This document shows, in pieces, positions 57,432-64,000 of a stretch of DNA of 64,000 bases. Positions within the stretch are counted from its first letter, which is position 1; the number at the start of each line of letters is the position of its first letter. This DNA comes from Colwellia sp. (GTDB lineage Bacteria; Pseudomonadota; Gammaproteobacteria; Enterobacterales; Alteromonadaceae): assembly GCF_013214175.1 (NCBI RefSeq), contig NZ_JABSPA010000010.1:87920-151919 (forward strand), read 5' to 3'. The notes beneath the pieces were generated by a model. That model was not told the DNA's origin. It did no database searches and saw only the letters and a list, made by a program, of their open reading frames with translations. Made by a program: the position numbers and the translations under genes.

Positions 57432-58469
57432 ATGAAAATAGGCACATATCAACTTAATTCTCAGGTAATACTTGCTCCTATGGCAGGAATAACCGATCAA
57501 CCTTTTAGACAATTATGTTGTCAATTGGGTGCGGGTTTAGCGGTTTCTGAAATGCTTTCGTCAAATCCGAAAGTGTGGCATACCGAAAAGTCTAAATTAA
57601 GAATGTTGCATAGTGATGCCGCAGGAATCCGCAGTGTACAAATTGCCGGAAGTTGTCCTGATGAATTAGCTTTTGCCGCCAAGGTAAATGCTGATAACGG
57701 TGCACAAATTATTGATATCAATATGGGCTGCCCAGCAAAAAAGGTAAATAAGAAATTAGCGGGTTCTGCTTTGTTAAGAGATCCAGCTCAGGTTGAGCGT
57801 ATTGTTCAGGCTGTAGTAAAAGCTGTAGATATTCCGGTTACGCTAAAAATTCGCACAGGATGGTGTGAAGAGTCTCGTAATGGTATTGAAATAGCTAGAA
57901 TTGCTGAAGACAGCGGTATTGTTTCACTCGCAGTGCATGGCCGTACCCGTAATGACTTTTATAAAGGCAATGCGGAATACGACACCATTAAAGCAATAAA
58001 AGCGGCTATTTCAATTCCGGTAGTGGCAAATGGTGATATTACTTCACCTGAAAAGGCGCTACTGGTTTTAAACCATACGGGTGCCGATGCCATAATGATT
58101 GGTCGTGGTGCACAGGGTCGTCCGTGGATTTTTCGAGAAATTAATCATTTCTTGGCAACGGGCAATAAAATGTTAGCACCTGCATTGGACGAAGTACGTT
58201 CAATAGTATTGGCTCACGTTATGGAGTTACATCAGTTTTACGGTGATTTCAAAGGTGTGATGATCGCCAGAAAACACGTCTCTTGGTATATACATAATCT
58301 GGTTGAGACCTCCGATGGTTTCAGCACAGCGTTTAATACTGACCAAGGCAAAGCGTTTAGAGCTATTTTTAATGCTTTAGCGTCTACCGATGAACAATTG
58401 GCGACGTTAGGCAAATTTTTTGATGATTTTGTTACTGCTCCTTCTAGGGAGCAGTACAAGTTGTCGTAG
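57432..58469 (+). CDS. dusB: tRNA-dihydrouridine synthase B
   Basis: 345 residues from the ATG at 57432, which starts [26 protein letters not shown] as in E. coli DusB (MRIGQYQL); the frame runs 28 codons further upstream but that part is not conserved. [20 protein letters not shown] carries the catalytic Cys, [11 protein letters not shown] and [11 protein letters not shown] the FMN and tRNA sites, and [14 protein letters not shown] closes the barrel. It reduces uridines in tRNA. fis follows after 41 bases, the conserved pair. Confidence 0.95.
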   Translation: MKIGTYQLNSQVILAPMAGITDQPFRQLCCQLGAGLAVSEMLSSNPKVWHTEKSKLRMLHSDAAGIRSVQIAGSCPDELAFAAKVNADNGAQIIDINMGCPAKKVNKKLAGSALLRDPAQVERIVQAVVKAVDIPVTLKIRTGWCEESRNGIEIARIAEDSGIVSLAVHGRTRNDFYKGNAEYDTIKAIKAAISIPVVANGDITSPEKALLVLNHTGADAIMIGRGAQGRPWIFREINHFLATGNKMLAPALDEVRSIVLAHVMELHQFYGDFKGVMIARKHVSWYIHNLVETSDGFSTAFNTDQGKAFRAIFNALASTDEQLATLGKFFDDFVTAPSREQYKLS

Positions 58470-58510
58470 TTTTATTTTTATTTTATTAACAAAAGAAAGA
58501 GTTATATCAT

Positions 58511-58798
58511 ATGTTCGAACAAAATATTTCGTCTCCATTTATCACTGGCGATATTCAAACACAAACTAAAACGTCTCCATTACGTAGCCAAGCTAAAATC
58601 GCAATTAGCAACTACTTATCACAATTAAATGGTAACGATGTTGATGATATGTATGACCTTGTATTGAGCGAAATTGAAGCGCCAATGTTAGAAGAAGTTA
58701 TGATGTACACTCGCGGTAACCAAACACGCGCTGCTAACTTACTAGGCATCAACCGCGGTACGTTACGTAAGAAACTTAAAAAATACGGTATGAACTAA
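58511..58798 (+). CDS. fis: DNA-binding protein Fis
   Basis: A 95-residue nucleoid protein (E. coli 98). The C-terminal helix-turn-helix [27 protein letters not shown] is identical to the Fis consensus. The N-terminal part keeps the [18 protein letters not shown] region and the flexible beta-hairpin. It activates rRNA promoters, such as those at the end of this window, and bends DNA. The operon with dusB is the standard one. A terminator follows. Confidence 0.97.
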   Translation: MFEQNISSPFITGDIQTQTKTSPLRSQAKIAISNYLSQLNGNDVDDMYDLVLSEIEAPMLEEVMMYTRGNQTRAANLLGINRGTLRKKLKKYGMN

Positions 58799-58810
58799 TA
58801 TCGAATTTTA

Positions 58811-58838
58811 ATGAAAAGCACCCTCGGGTGCTTTTTGT
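58811..58838 (+). terminator. Rho-independent terminator after fis
   Basis: AAAAGCACCC pairs with GGGTGCTTTT over a 2-base loop and ends in TTTTT. Confidence 0.9.
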
Positions 58839-58841
58839 ATT

Positions 58842-59159
58842 TATACCACTCCGAATAAAGGAGTAATCACTTAGAATGACATGGGCGACATTAGAACAAG
58901 CAAAATGAATATAGGTATAGTTATTCTATATTTAATTCATTATGTGAAGTTATCAAGTTGTCCCATGCATTCCCAAGGGCGAGTTTTAAAGGCTTATATA
59001 CTGCGTTATTGATTTTGCTAAGGACGCTGCATGGACGCAGCTTAATAGAGAATGCAGGAGCATATTCTCCTGAACAACCATTAGCCGCAATCAATATCTT
59101 GCCTAATAAGCCTTTAATTTCTCGCTAAGCGAGTACTCTCCTTATTCGGATTGGTATTA
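58842..59159. repeat. MITE-like dispersed repeat, copy 2
   Basis: 318 bases with terminal inverted repeats: TATACCACTCCGAATAAAGG on the left and CCTTATTCGGATTGGTATTA on the right. Read on the minus strand, its interior aligns with copy 1 at 32221-32487 (ATTAAAGGCTTA, GGCAAG, ATTGATTG, AAAATCAATAACG, TAAGCCTTTAAAACTCGCCC). It carries about 45 extra bases in the middle, forming a hairpin. It has no open reading frame. It lies between the fis terminator and purH. Confidence 0.75.
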
Positions 59160-59258
59160 AGCACGCTAAATCATTTTAAATAACCATGTAACCTCGCAAG
59201 TTAGCGGCATGTCGGCACTAAGTTAGCAGTAAGTTACAACTAAAAGGTAAATAAACAG

Positions 59259-60860
59259 ATGGATACTCCACGTCCAATTAAACGCGCACTATTAAGTGTT
59301 TCAGATAAATCAGGAATTGTTGAATTTGCTCGTCGCTTAAGTGAGAAAGGTGTTGATCTTCTTTCTACTGGTGGTACAGCAAAATTATTAGCTGAAAACG
59401 GCATTAAAGTAACTGAGGTGTCTGACTACACCGGTCACCCAGAAATTATGGATGGTCGTGTTAAAACATTACACCCTAAAGTACATGGCGGCATCTTAGC
59501 GCGTCGTGGTATTGATGAAGCGGTAATGGTAGAAAACAATATCAGTGCAATTGATATGGTTGTGGTTAACTTGTACCCATTTGCTAATGCAGTAAGTGAT
59601 GAAAACTGTTCTTTAGAAAATGCTATCGAAAATATTGATATCGGTGGACCAACAATGGTTCGCGCTGCCGCGAAGAACCATAAAGACGTAACTATTGTTG
59701 TTAACGCACATGATTACGATCGTGTCTTAACTGAACTAGATAACAACAATGATTCACTAACTTATAAAACACGTTTTGACTTAGCGATTGCTGCTTACGA
59801 GCACACGGCAAGTTATGACGGTATGATCGCTAACTACTTTGGTAAAATGTTACCAGCGTATGGCGAAACTGAGTCAGAAGCCTCTTTTGACAATAAAGTT
59901 AAATTCCCACGTACTTTTAATAGCCAGTTTATTAAAACTCAAGATTTACGCTACGGTGAAAACTCGCATCAACAAGCGGCTTTTTACAAAGAAGCGAACC
60001 CAGAAGAAGCGTCAGTTTCTACTGCGACTCAATTACAGGGCAAAGCATTATCTTATAACAACATCGCTGATACTGATGCAGCGTTAGAGTGTGTTAAAGA
60101 ATTTGACGAACCAGCTTGTGTAATCGTTAAACATGCTAACCCTTGTGGTGTTGCTATAGGCGATAATATTTTAGCAGCTTATGAAGGCGCATATAGAACT
60201 GACCCTACTTCAGCATTTGGTGGCATCATCGCGTTTAACCGCGAATTAGATGCAGATACTGCTGAAGCCATTGTTTCTCGTCAATTCGTTGAAGTAATTA
60301 TCGCACCAAGCATTTCTGCTGCGGCAGCACAAATTGTTGCTGCTAAACCTAACCTACGTTTATTAGAATGTGGTCAGTGGGATAGCAAAACTACTGGTTT
60401 TGATTTTAAACGCGTTAATGGTGGCTTATTAGTACAAGATACTGACCACGGTAGCGTAACAGCTGACGACTTAAAAGTAGTGACTAAACGTCATCCTACA
60501 GAAGATGAGTTACGTGATTTACAATTCTGTTGGAAAGTAGCAAAATTTGTTAAATCTAACGCTATTGTTTACGTTAAAAATAGTGCAACTATTGGTGTCG
60601 GCGCAGGCCAAATGAGCCGCGTATACTCAGCGAAAGTTGCTGGTATTAAAGCTGCTGATGAAAACCTAGAAGTTAAAGGCTCTGTAATGGCATCAGATGC
60701 ATTCTTCCCATTCCGTGACGGTTTAGATGCAGCGGCTGAAGCAGGTATTACTGCCGTAATTCAGCCAGGTGGTTCTATGCGTGATAACGAAGTTATTGCT
60801 GCAGCAGACGAACATAACATCGCTATGGTGTTTACAGGTATGCGCCACTTCCGCCATTAA
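59259..60860 (+). CDS. purH: Bifunctional AICAR transformylase / IMP cyclohydrolase
   Basis: 533 residues (E. coli 529). The N-terminal IMP cyclohydrolase (MGS-like) domain spans residues 1-200 ([40 protein letters not shown]). The transformylase domain follows with [23 protein letters not shown], the catalytic Lys-His pair, and ends [17 protein letters not shown]. It catalyses the last two steps of purine synthesis. It is separated from purD by an unrelated secreted protein gene. Confidence 0.96.
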   Translation: MDTPRPIKRALLSVSDKSGIVEFARRLSEKGVDLLSTGGTAKLLAENGIKVTEVSDYTGHPEIMDGRVKTLHPKVHGGILARRGIDEAVMVENNISAIDMVVVNLYPFANAVSDENCSLENAIENIDIGGPTMVRAAAKNHKDVTIVVNAHDYDRVLTELDNNNDSLTYKTRFDLAIAAYEHTASYDGMIANYFGKMLPAYGETESEASFDNKVKFPRTFNSQFIKTQDLRYGENSHQQAAFYKEANPEEASVSTATQLQGKALSYNNIADTDAALECVKEFDEPACVIVKHANPCGVAIGDNILAAYEGAYRTDPTSAFGGIIAFNRELDADTAEAIVSRQFVEVIIAPSISAAAAQIVAAKPNLRLLECGQWDSKTTGFDFKRVNGGLLVQDTDHGSVTADDLKVVTKRHPTEDELRDLQFCWKVAKFVKSNAIVYVKNSATIGVGAGQMSRVYSAKVAGIKAADENLEVKGSVMASDAFFPFRDGLDAAAEAGITAVIQPGGSMRDNEVIAAADEHNIAMVFTGMRHFRH

Positions 60861-61197
60861 CAAATAACCTTGTCGCTAGAGCACACAAACTCTTCACGAT
60901 AAGTACTCACGTATAGTCATACGCTCCGTGCTTATCGTTTGATTTTGAATCCTCTAGCTTAAAGGTTCTCCGTTAATCGGATTAAAAGTTCTTTAATGAT
61001 TTTAAAGACAAGTGAGTACCCAGTACTTATTAAAGCAGTGTTGATTTATTTACTTACAATGAAAATTAGTATGGAATAAAATCAACACTGCTTGTTTGTT
61101 TCAAATCTGTTATAAATATTGCCGGTAATTAATAGCTTACCCGATAGCATAATAATATCGGTATAAAATACTAATAAATCTTACAAGGAAAATAGTT
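60861..61197. repeat. Intergenic region after purH with two inverted repeats
   Basis: 337 bases without a gene. One inverted repeat joins ACGATAAG (about 60897-60904) to CTTATCGT (about 60933-60940). A larger one has perfect 15-bp arms AAGCAGTGTTGATTT (61033-61047) and AAATCAACACTGCTT (61078-61092) around a 30-base loop. Neither has a T run. They may stabilise mRNA ends or be remnants of mobile repeats. Confidence 0.5.
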
Positions 61198-62049
61198 ATG
61201 ACAATTAAAACAAACGCACTTAAATCACTCGCTATTGCAGTAACATTAAGCTGTGGAGCATTAAGCTTATCAGCTACGGCCCATGACACTCATGCTCATG
61301 AAACTAATGCCAATAGCGCTTCAGCAAAAGCACTTGCAAACGCTGTTGCAGGCGATCATCGTACTGCTAAAAACAAAGCGCGTGATCAATATCGTCATCC
61401 TATTGAAACGTTAAACTTTTTTGGTTTTACCCCTAGCATGACTGTAGTAGAAATTACCCCAGGTGGCGGTTGGTATACAGAAATACTAGCACCAGCTTTA
61501 AAAGGTACGGGTAAACTATATGGTGCTCATTACCCTGATACGGGTGCAGATGATTACTATAGTAATTCACGTAAAAAATTAGTGAAAAAACTTGCTTCAG
61601 ATGTAGTTTTTAGTGAAGTGGTTTTAACCGACTTCACTCCACGTCAAGAAAGTGAATTAGCACCACAAGGTACAGCTGATTTAGTGCTTACTTTCAGAAA
61701 TCTTCATAACTGGAAAGACGCGGGTGTTGAGCAAGTATTTAAAGATGCTTTTAATGCACTTAAGCCAGGTGGTGTTTTAGGTGTAGTTGAACATAGATTA
61801 CCAGCAGGTGGTGATGCTAAAATTGCTGTAGGATATGTTTCTGAAAGTAATACTATTAAACAAGCTAAAGCCGCTGGTTTTAGATTTGAAGCTTCGAGCG
61901 ACATTAACGCTAATGCAAAAGATTTAGCACAATACAAAGTATGGACATTACCGCCTAGCTTAGCATTGAAAGATAAAGACAGAGCCAAATATTTAGCGAT
62001 TGGCGAAAGCGATCGCATGACATTAAAATTTGTTAAACCAGCCAAATAA
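61198..62049 (+). CDS. Exported class I SAM-dependent methyltransferase-like protein
   Basis: 283 residues with a signal peptide cleaved near residue 28 (SLSATA), then a His-rich start (HDTHAHETN). The methyltransferase fold (COG4798 type) begins near residue 55, with ITPGGGWYTEILAP as the SAM loop and LVLTFRNLHNWKDAGVEQVF later. A periplasmic methyltransferase is unexpected because SAM is cytoplasmic, so a non-enzymatic or unusual role is possible. AAGGAAAATAG precedes the ATG. The gene interrupts purH and purD. Confidence 0.72.
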   Translation: MTIKTNALKSLAIAVTLSCGALSLSATAHDTHAHETNANSASAKALANAVAGDHRTAKNKARDQYRHPIETLNFFGFTPSMTVVEITPGGGWYTEILAPALKGTGKLYGAHYPDTGADDYYSNSRKKLVKKLASDVVFSEVVLTDFTPRQESELAPQGTADLVLTFRNLHNWKDAGVEQVFKDAFNALKPGGVLGVVEHRLPAGGDAKIAVGYVSESNTIKQAKAAGFRFEASSDINANAKDLAQYKVWTLPPSLALKDKDRAKYLAIGESDRMTLKFVKPAK

Positions 62050-62087
62050 GTGTTGGTTTAGCGTTTAAGAATATATAGGAAGAACAT

Positions 62088-63383
62088 ATGAAAATCTTAG
62101 TTATAGGCGGCGGTGGTCGTGAACATGCACTAGCATGGAAAGCGGCTCAATCAAGTCAGGTTACTAAAGTGTTTGTTGCCCCAGGTAATGCTGGTACAGC
62201 AACCGAAGCAAAATTAGAAAATGTTGCTATCGATATTAGTGACAATGCTGCCTTAGTTGCTTTTGCTCAAAGTGAAGACGTTGCTTTAACTATTGTTGGT
62301 CCTGAACAACCACTTGTAGATGGTGTTGTTGATGCTTTCCAAGCCCAAGGCTTAGTTATTTTTGGTCCAAGCGCTAAAGCAGCACAGCTTGAAGGCTCAA
62401 AGTCATTTACTAAAGATTTTCTAGCACGTAATAACATCCCTTCGGGCAGCTATGAAAAATTCACTGAAGTTGAACCAGCACTTGCTTATGTTCGTCAGCA
62501 GGGCGCACCAATTGTTGTTAAAGCCGATGGCTTAGCAGCTGGAAAAGGCGTTATTGTTGCTCTTACACTTAAAGAAGCAGAAGACGCGATTACAGATATG
62601 TTAGCGGGTAATGCTTTTGGTGATGCCGGTCATCGCGTAGTGATTGAAGAGTTTCTTGAAGGTGAAGAAGCAAGTTTCATCGTAATGGTTGATGGTAAGA
62701 ACGTGTTACCAATGGCAACAAGCCAAGATCATAAACGTGCCTTAAATGGTGACTTAGGTCCAAACACTGGCGGCATGGGAGCATATTCTCCAGCAGCAGT
62801 AGTAACTCCTGAAATTCATGACCGTATTATGGCCGAAGTTATTATGCCAACGGTTGAAGGTATGGCTAACGAAGATGCACCTTACAGTGGTTTCTTGTAT
62901 GCGGGCTTAATGATAGCAAGCGACGGTACGCCGAACGTGATTGAGTATAACTGTCGTTTTGGTGATCCTGAAACGCAACCTATCATGATGCGCTTACAAT
63001 CAGACTTAGTTGAGTTATGTTTAGCCGCTACCCGTGGTGAGTTAGATAAAGCAACTATCAACTTTGATAGTCGTGCAGCTGTAGGTGTTGTACTTGCTGC
63101 ACAAAATTATCCAGCCAGTTATCCTAAAGGTGATGTTATTTCAGGTTTAGAGACTAATAACAATGTATCAGCCAAAACATTCCATGCAGGTACTAAGTTA
63201 AACGAGCAAGGTGAGGTTGTTACAAACGGCGGTCGTGTACTTTGTGCAACTGCATTAGGAAATACGGTAACTGAAGCTCAACACACTGCCTATGAACTAT
63301 TGCACCAAATTAGCTGGAAGGGTGTAGAGTTTAGAACTGATATCGCTTATCGAGCTATTGCACGTGAACAAGAAAACGGCTAA
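62088..63383 (+). CDS. purD: Phosphoribosylamine-glycine ligase
   Basis: 431 residues (E. coli 429), an ATP-grasp enzyme of purine synthesis. LVIGGGGREHALAWKA at the start, GPEQPLVDG, IVVKADGLAAGKGVIVA and EEFLEGEEASFIVMVDG form the ATP-grasp fold. NTGGMGAYSPA and EYNCRFGDPETQ are substrate and metal motifs. It ends the pur segment and a terminator follows. Confidence 0.96.
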   Translation: MKILVIGGGGREHALAWKAAQSSQVTKVFVAPGNAGTATEAKLENVAIDISDNAALVAFAQSEDVALTIVGPEQPLVDGVVDAFQAQGLVIFGPSAKAAQLEGSKSFTKDFLARNNIPSGSYEKFTEVEPALAYVRQQGAPIVVKADGLAAGKGVIVALTLKEAEDAITDMLAGNAFGDAGHRVVIEEFLEGEEASFIVMVDGKNVLPMATSQDHKRALNGDLGPNTGGMGAYSPAAVVTPEIHDRIMAEVIMPTVEGMANEDAPYSGFLYAGLMIASDGTPNVIEYNCRFGDPETQPIMMRLQSDLVELCLAATRGELDKATINFDSRAAVGVVLAAQNYPASYPKGDVISGLETNNNVSAKTFHAGTKLNEQGEVVTNGGRVLCATALGNTVTEAQHTAYELLHQISWKGVEFRTDIAYRAIAREQENG

Positions 63384-63462
63384 GTATCATTTTGGTTAGG
63401 AAATAAGAAAAATCACCTCGGTGATCTCGCTATTAATTAACCTATGATCATCTTGTTAACTA

Positions 63463-63492
63463 TAAAAAACCGGCCTTAGTGTCGGTTTTTTT
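63463..63492 (+). terminator. Rho-independent terminator after purD
   Basis: AAAAAACCG pairs with CGGTTTTTTT with a loop of about 10 bases. A smaller hairpin ATCACC/GGTGAT lies at 63411-63424, closer to the stop codon. Confidence 0.8.
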
Positions 63493-63690
63493 GTTTTTGA
63501 GAAGAAAGTAAGCTTATTACCGAGCCATATCTGTACCTTTATTAGTAGTAAGTAGTAGGTTAACAACCTTATAAAAAATATGGGTTGTGAATTTAATGAC
63601 TAGGGATCCTATGTGATCGTGCTTTATAGACCGATAAGAAAGCTATATGTACATTAAGTATCCGATCAATCATGAAAGTGAAAATAACCC

Positions 63691-63718
63691 TTGATCAAAA
63701 ATTAACTCTCTCTATAAT
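63691..63718 (+). promoter_or_regulatory. rRNA operon promoter P1
   Basis: TTGATC (-35, 63691-63696) and TATAAT (-10, 63713-63718) are separated by 16 bases, with a GC-rich discriminator (GCGCTCC) after the -10, a hallmark of stringently controlled rRNA promoters. Upstream AT-rich sequence could be an UP element and carry Fis sites. Confidence 0.75.
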
Positions 63719-63844
63719 GCGCTCCAGTTCCAAGGGGTTCACGCAAATTGAATCATCAAAGGAGTGTTTTGATAAGTTATCTAATTACTTTTAAGGGTAA
63801 TCAGCTAACTTAACGTTTACTTTTAAAGTTATTTAAAATAAACG

Positions 63845-63872
63845 TTGACATCAAAACTAGGTGGCGTATTAT
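63845..63872 (+). promoter_or_regulatory. rRNA operon promoter P2
   Basis: TTGACA (63845-63850) and TATTAT (63867-63872) with a 16-base spacer, preceded by AT-rich sequence and followed by ACGCCACC. The -10 lies inside a short palindrome GGTGGCGTATTATACGCCACC-like stem (GGTGGCGTA/TACGCCACC). P1 and P2 are 154 bases apart, like E. coli rrn operons. Confidence 0.8.
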
Positions 63873-63952
63873 ACGCCACCTACTTCGCAGCAACAGCAAC
63901 GAAGCCAAGCAAATAACGAATGCGATTATTTGCTCCTTACCTTCTTCAAGGT

Positions 63953-63967
63953 GAGATTCTTTAACAA
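63953..63967 (+). promoter_or_regulatory. boxA-like antitermination site of the rRNA leader
   Basis: GAGATTCTTTAACAA resembles E. coli rrn boxA (TGCTCTTTAACAA), where Nus factors bind. It lies about 90 bases after the P2 -10. The 16S rRNA gene should begin beyond base 64000; none of it is visible here. Confidence 0.75.
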
Positions 63968-64000
63968 TTAGTTATCATGCAATTTGTGTGAGCACTCACA

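Overview
The window reads as a stretch of chromosome from a marine gammaproteobacterium of the order Alteromonadales, most like Colwellia. This rests on AT-rich base composition, gene orders shared with Shewanella and Vibrio relatives (metJ/metB-metL, argE/argCBFGH(A), mrcA/pilMNOPQ-aroK-aroB-damX-dam-rpe-trpS, prmA...dusB-fis-purH-purD), protein sequence character, and dispersed repeats ending in TATACCAAT-type termini. No tRNA, CRISPR array or intact insertion sequence was seen. The last 300 bases carry the promoters and leader of a ribosomal RNA operon whose genes lie beyond the window.

Layout. 1-336: 3' end of a membrane protein gene. 532-4888: methionine biosynthesis, with metJ divergent from metB-metL across tandem met boxes. 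5119-7676: a degenerate HD-domain protein and a DUF1624-type membrane acyltransferase. 7760-16797: arginine biosynthesis, with argE divergent from argC-B-F-G-H(A) and argA; the end of argE has been tandemly copied. 16962-28759: mrcA, the type IV pilus operon pilMNOPQ, and aroK-aroB-damX-dam. 28770-32100: three minus-strand accessory genes, then rpe and trpS. 32488-38274: an FHA-domain/trypsin-like protease pair, a class D beta-lactamase and a Met-rich TonB-dependent receptor. 38513-48461: accessory genes, including a sulfatase fused to a YHYH domain, a free-standing YHYH lipoprotein, an aldehyde dehydrogenase, a PEP-CTERM protein and a shortened CysG-like protein. 48612-50156: rraA-like and prmA. 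50367-56502: a six-gene minus-strand block that separates prmA from dusB-fis. 57432-63383: dusB, fis, purH, a secreted methyltransferase and purD.

The most interesting region is the six-gene block at 50367-56502. It contains a tetrapyrrole-methylase-fold protein that matches the backbone alpha-N-methyltransferases of borosin RiPPs, including the four active-site residues of OphMA. Directly downstream is an 84-residue protein resembling a split-borosin precursor, and 3.7 kb upstream is a 92-residue paralogue. Each precursor is followed by one of two paralogous TPR-transmembrane-GGDEF (GGEEF) proteins, and a GNAT acetyltransferase lies between the halves. The arrangement suggests a split borosin system with a duplicated precursor plus diguanylate cyclase module, possibly linking an N-methylated peptide to cyclic-di-GMP signalling. 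That functional link is inference.

Most other regions are ordinary housekeeping operons. Their oddities are listed separately: the 79-bp duplication of the argE end, two divergent copies of a MITE-like repeat, a heptanucleotide repeat, an ArgF with changed active-site motifs, and a CysG-like protein with a truncated C-terminal methylase.
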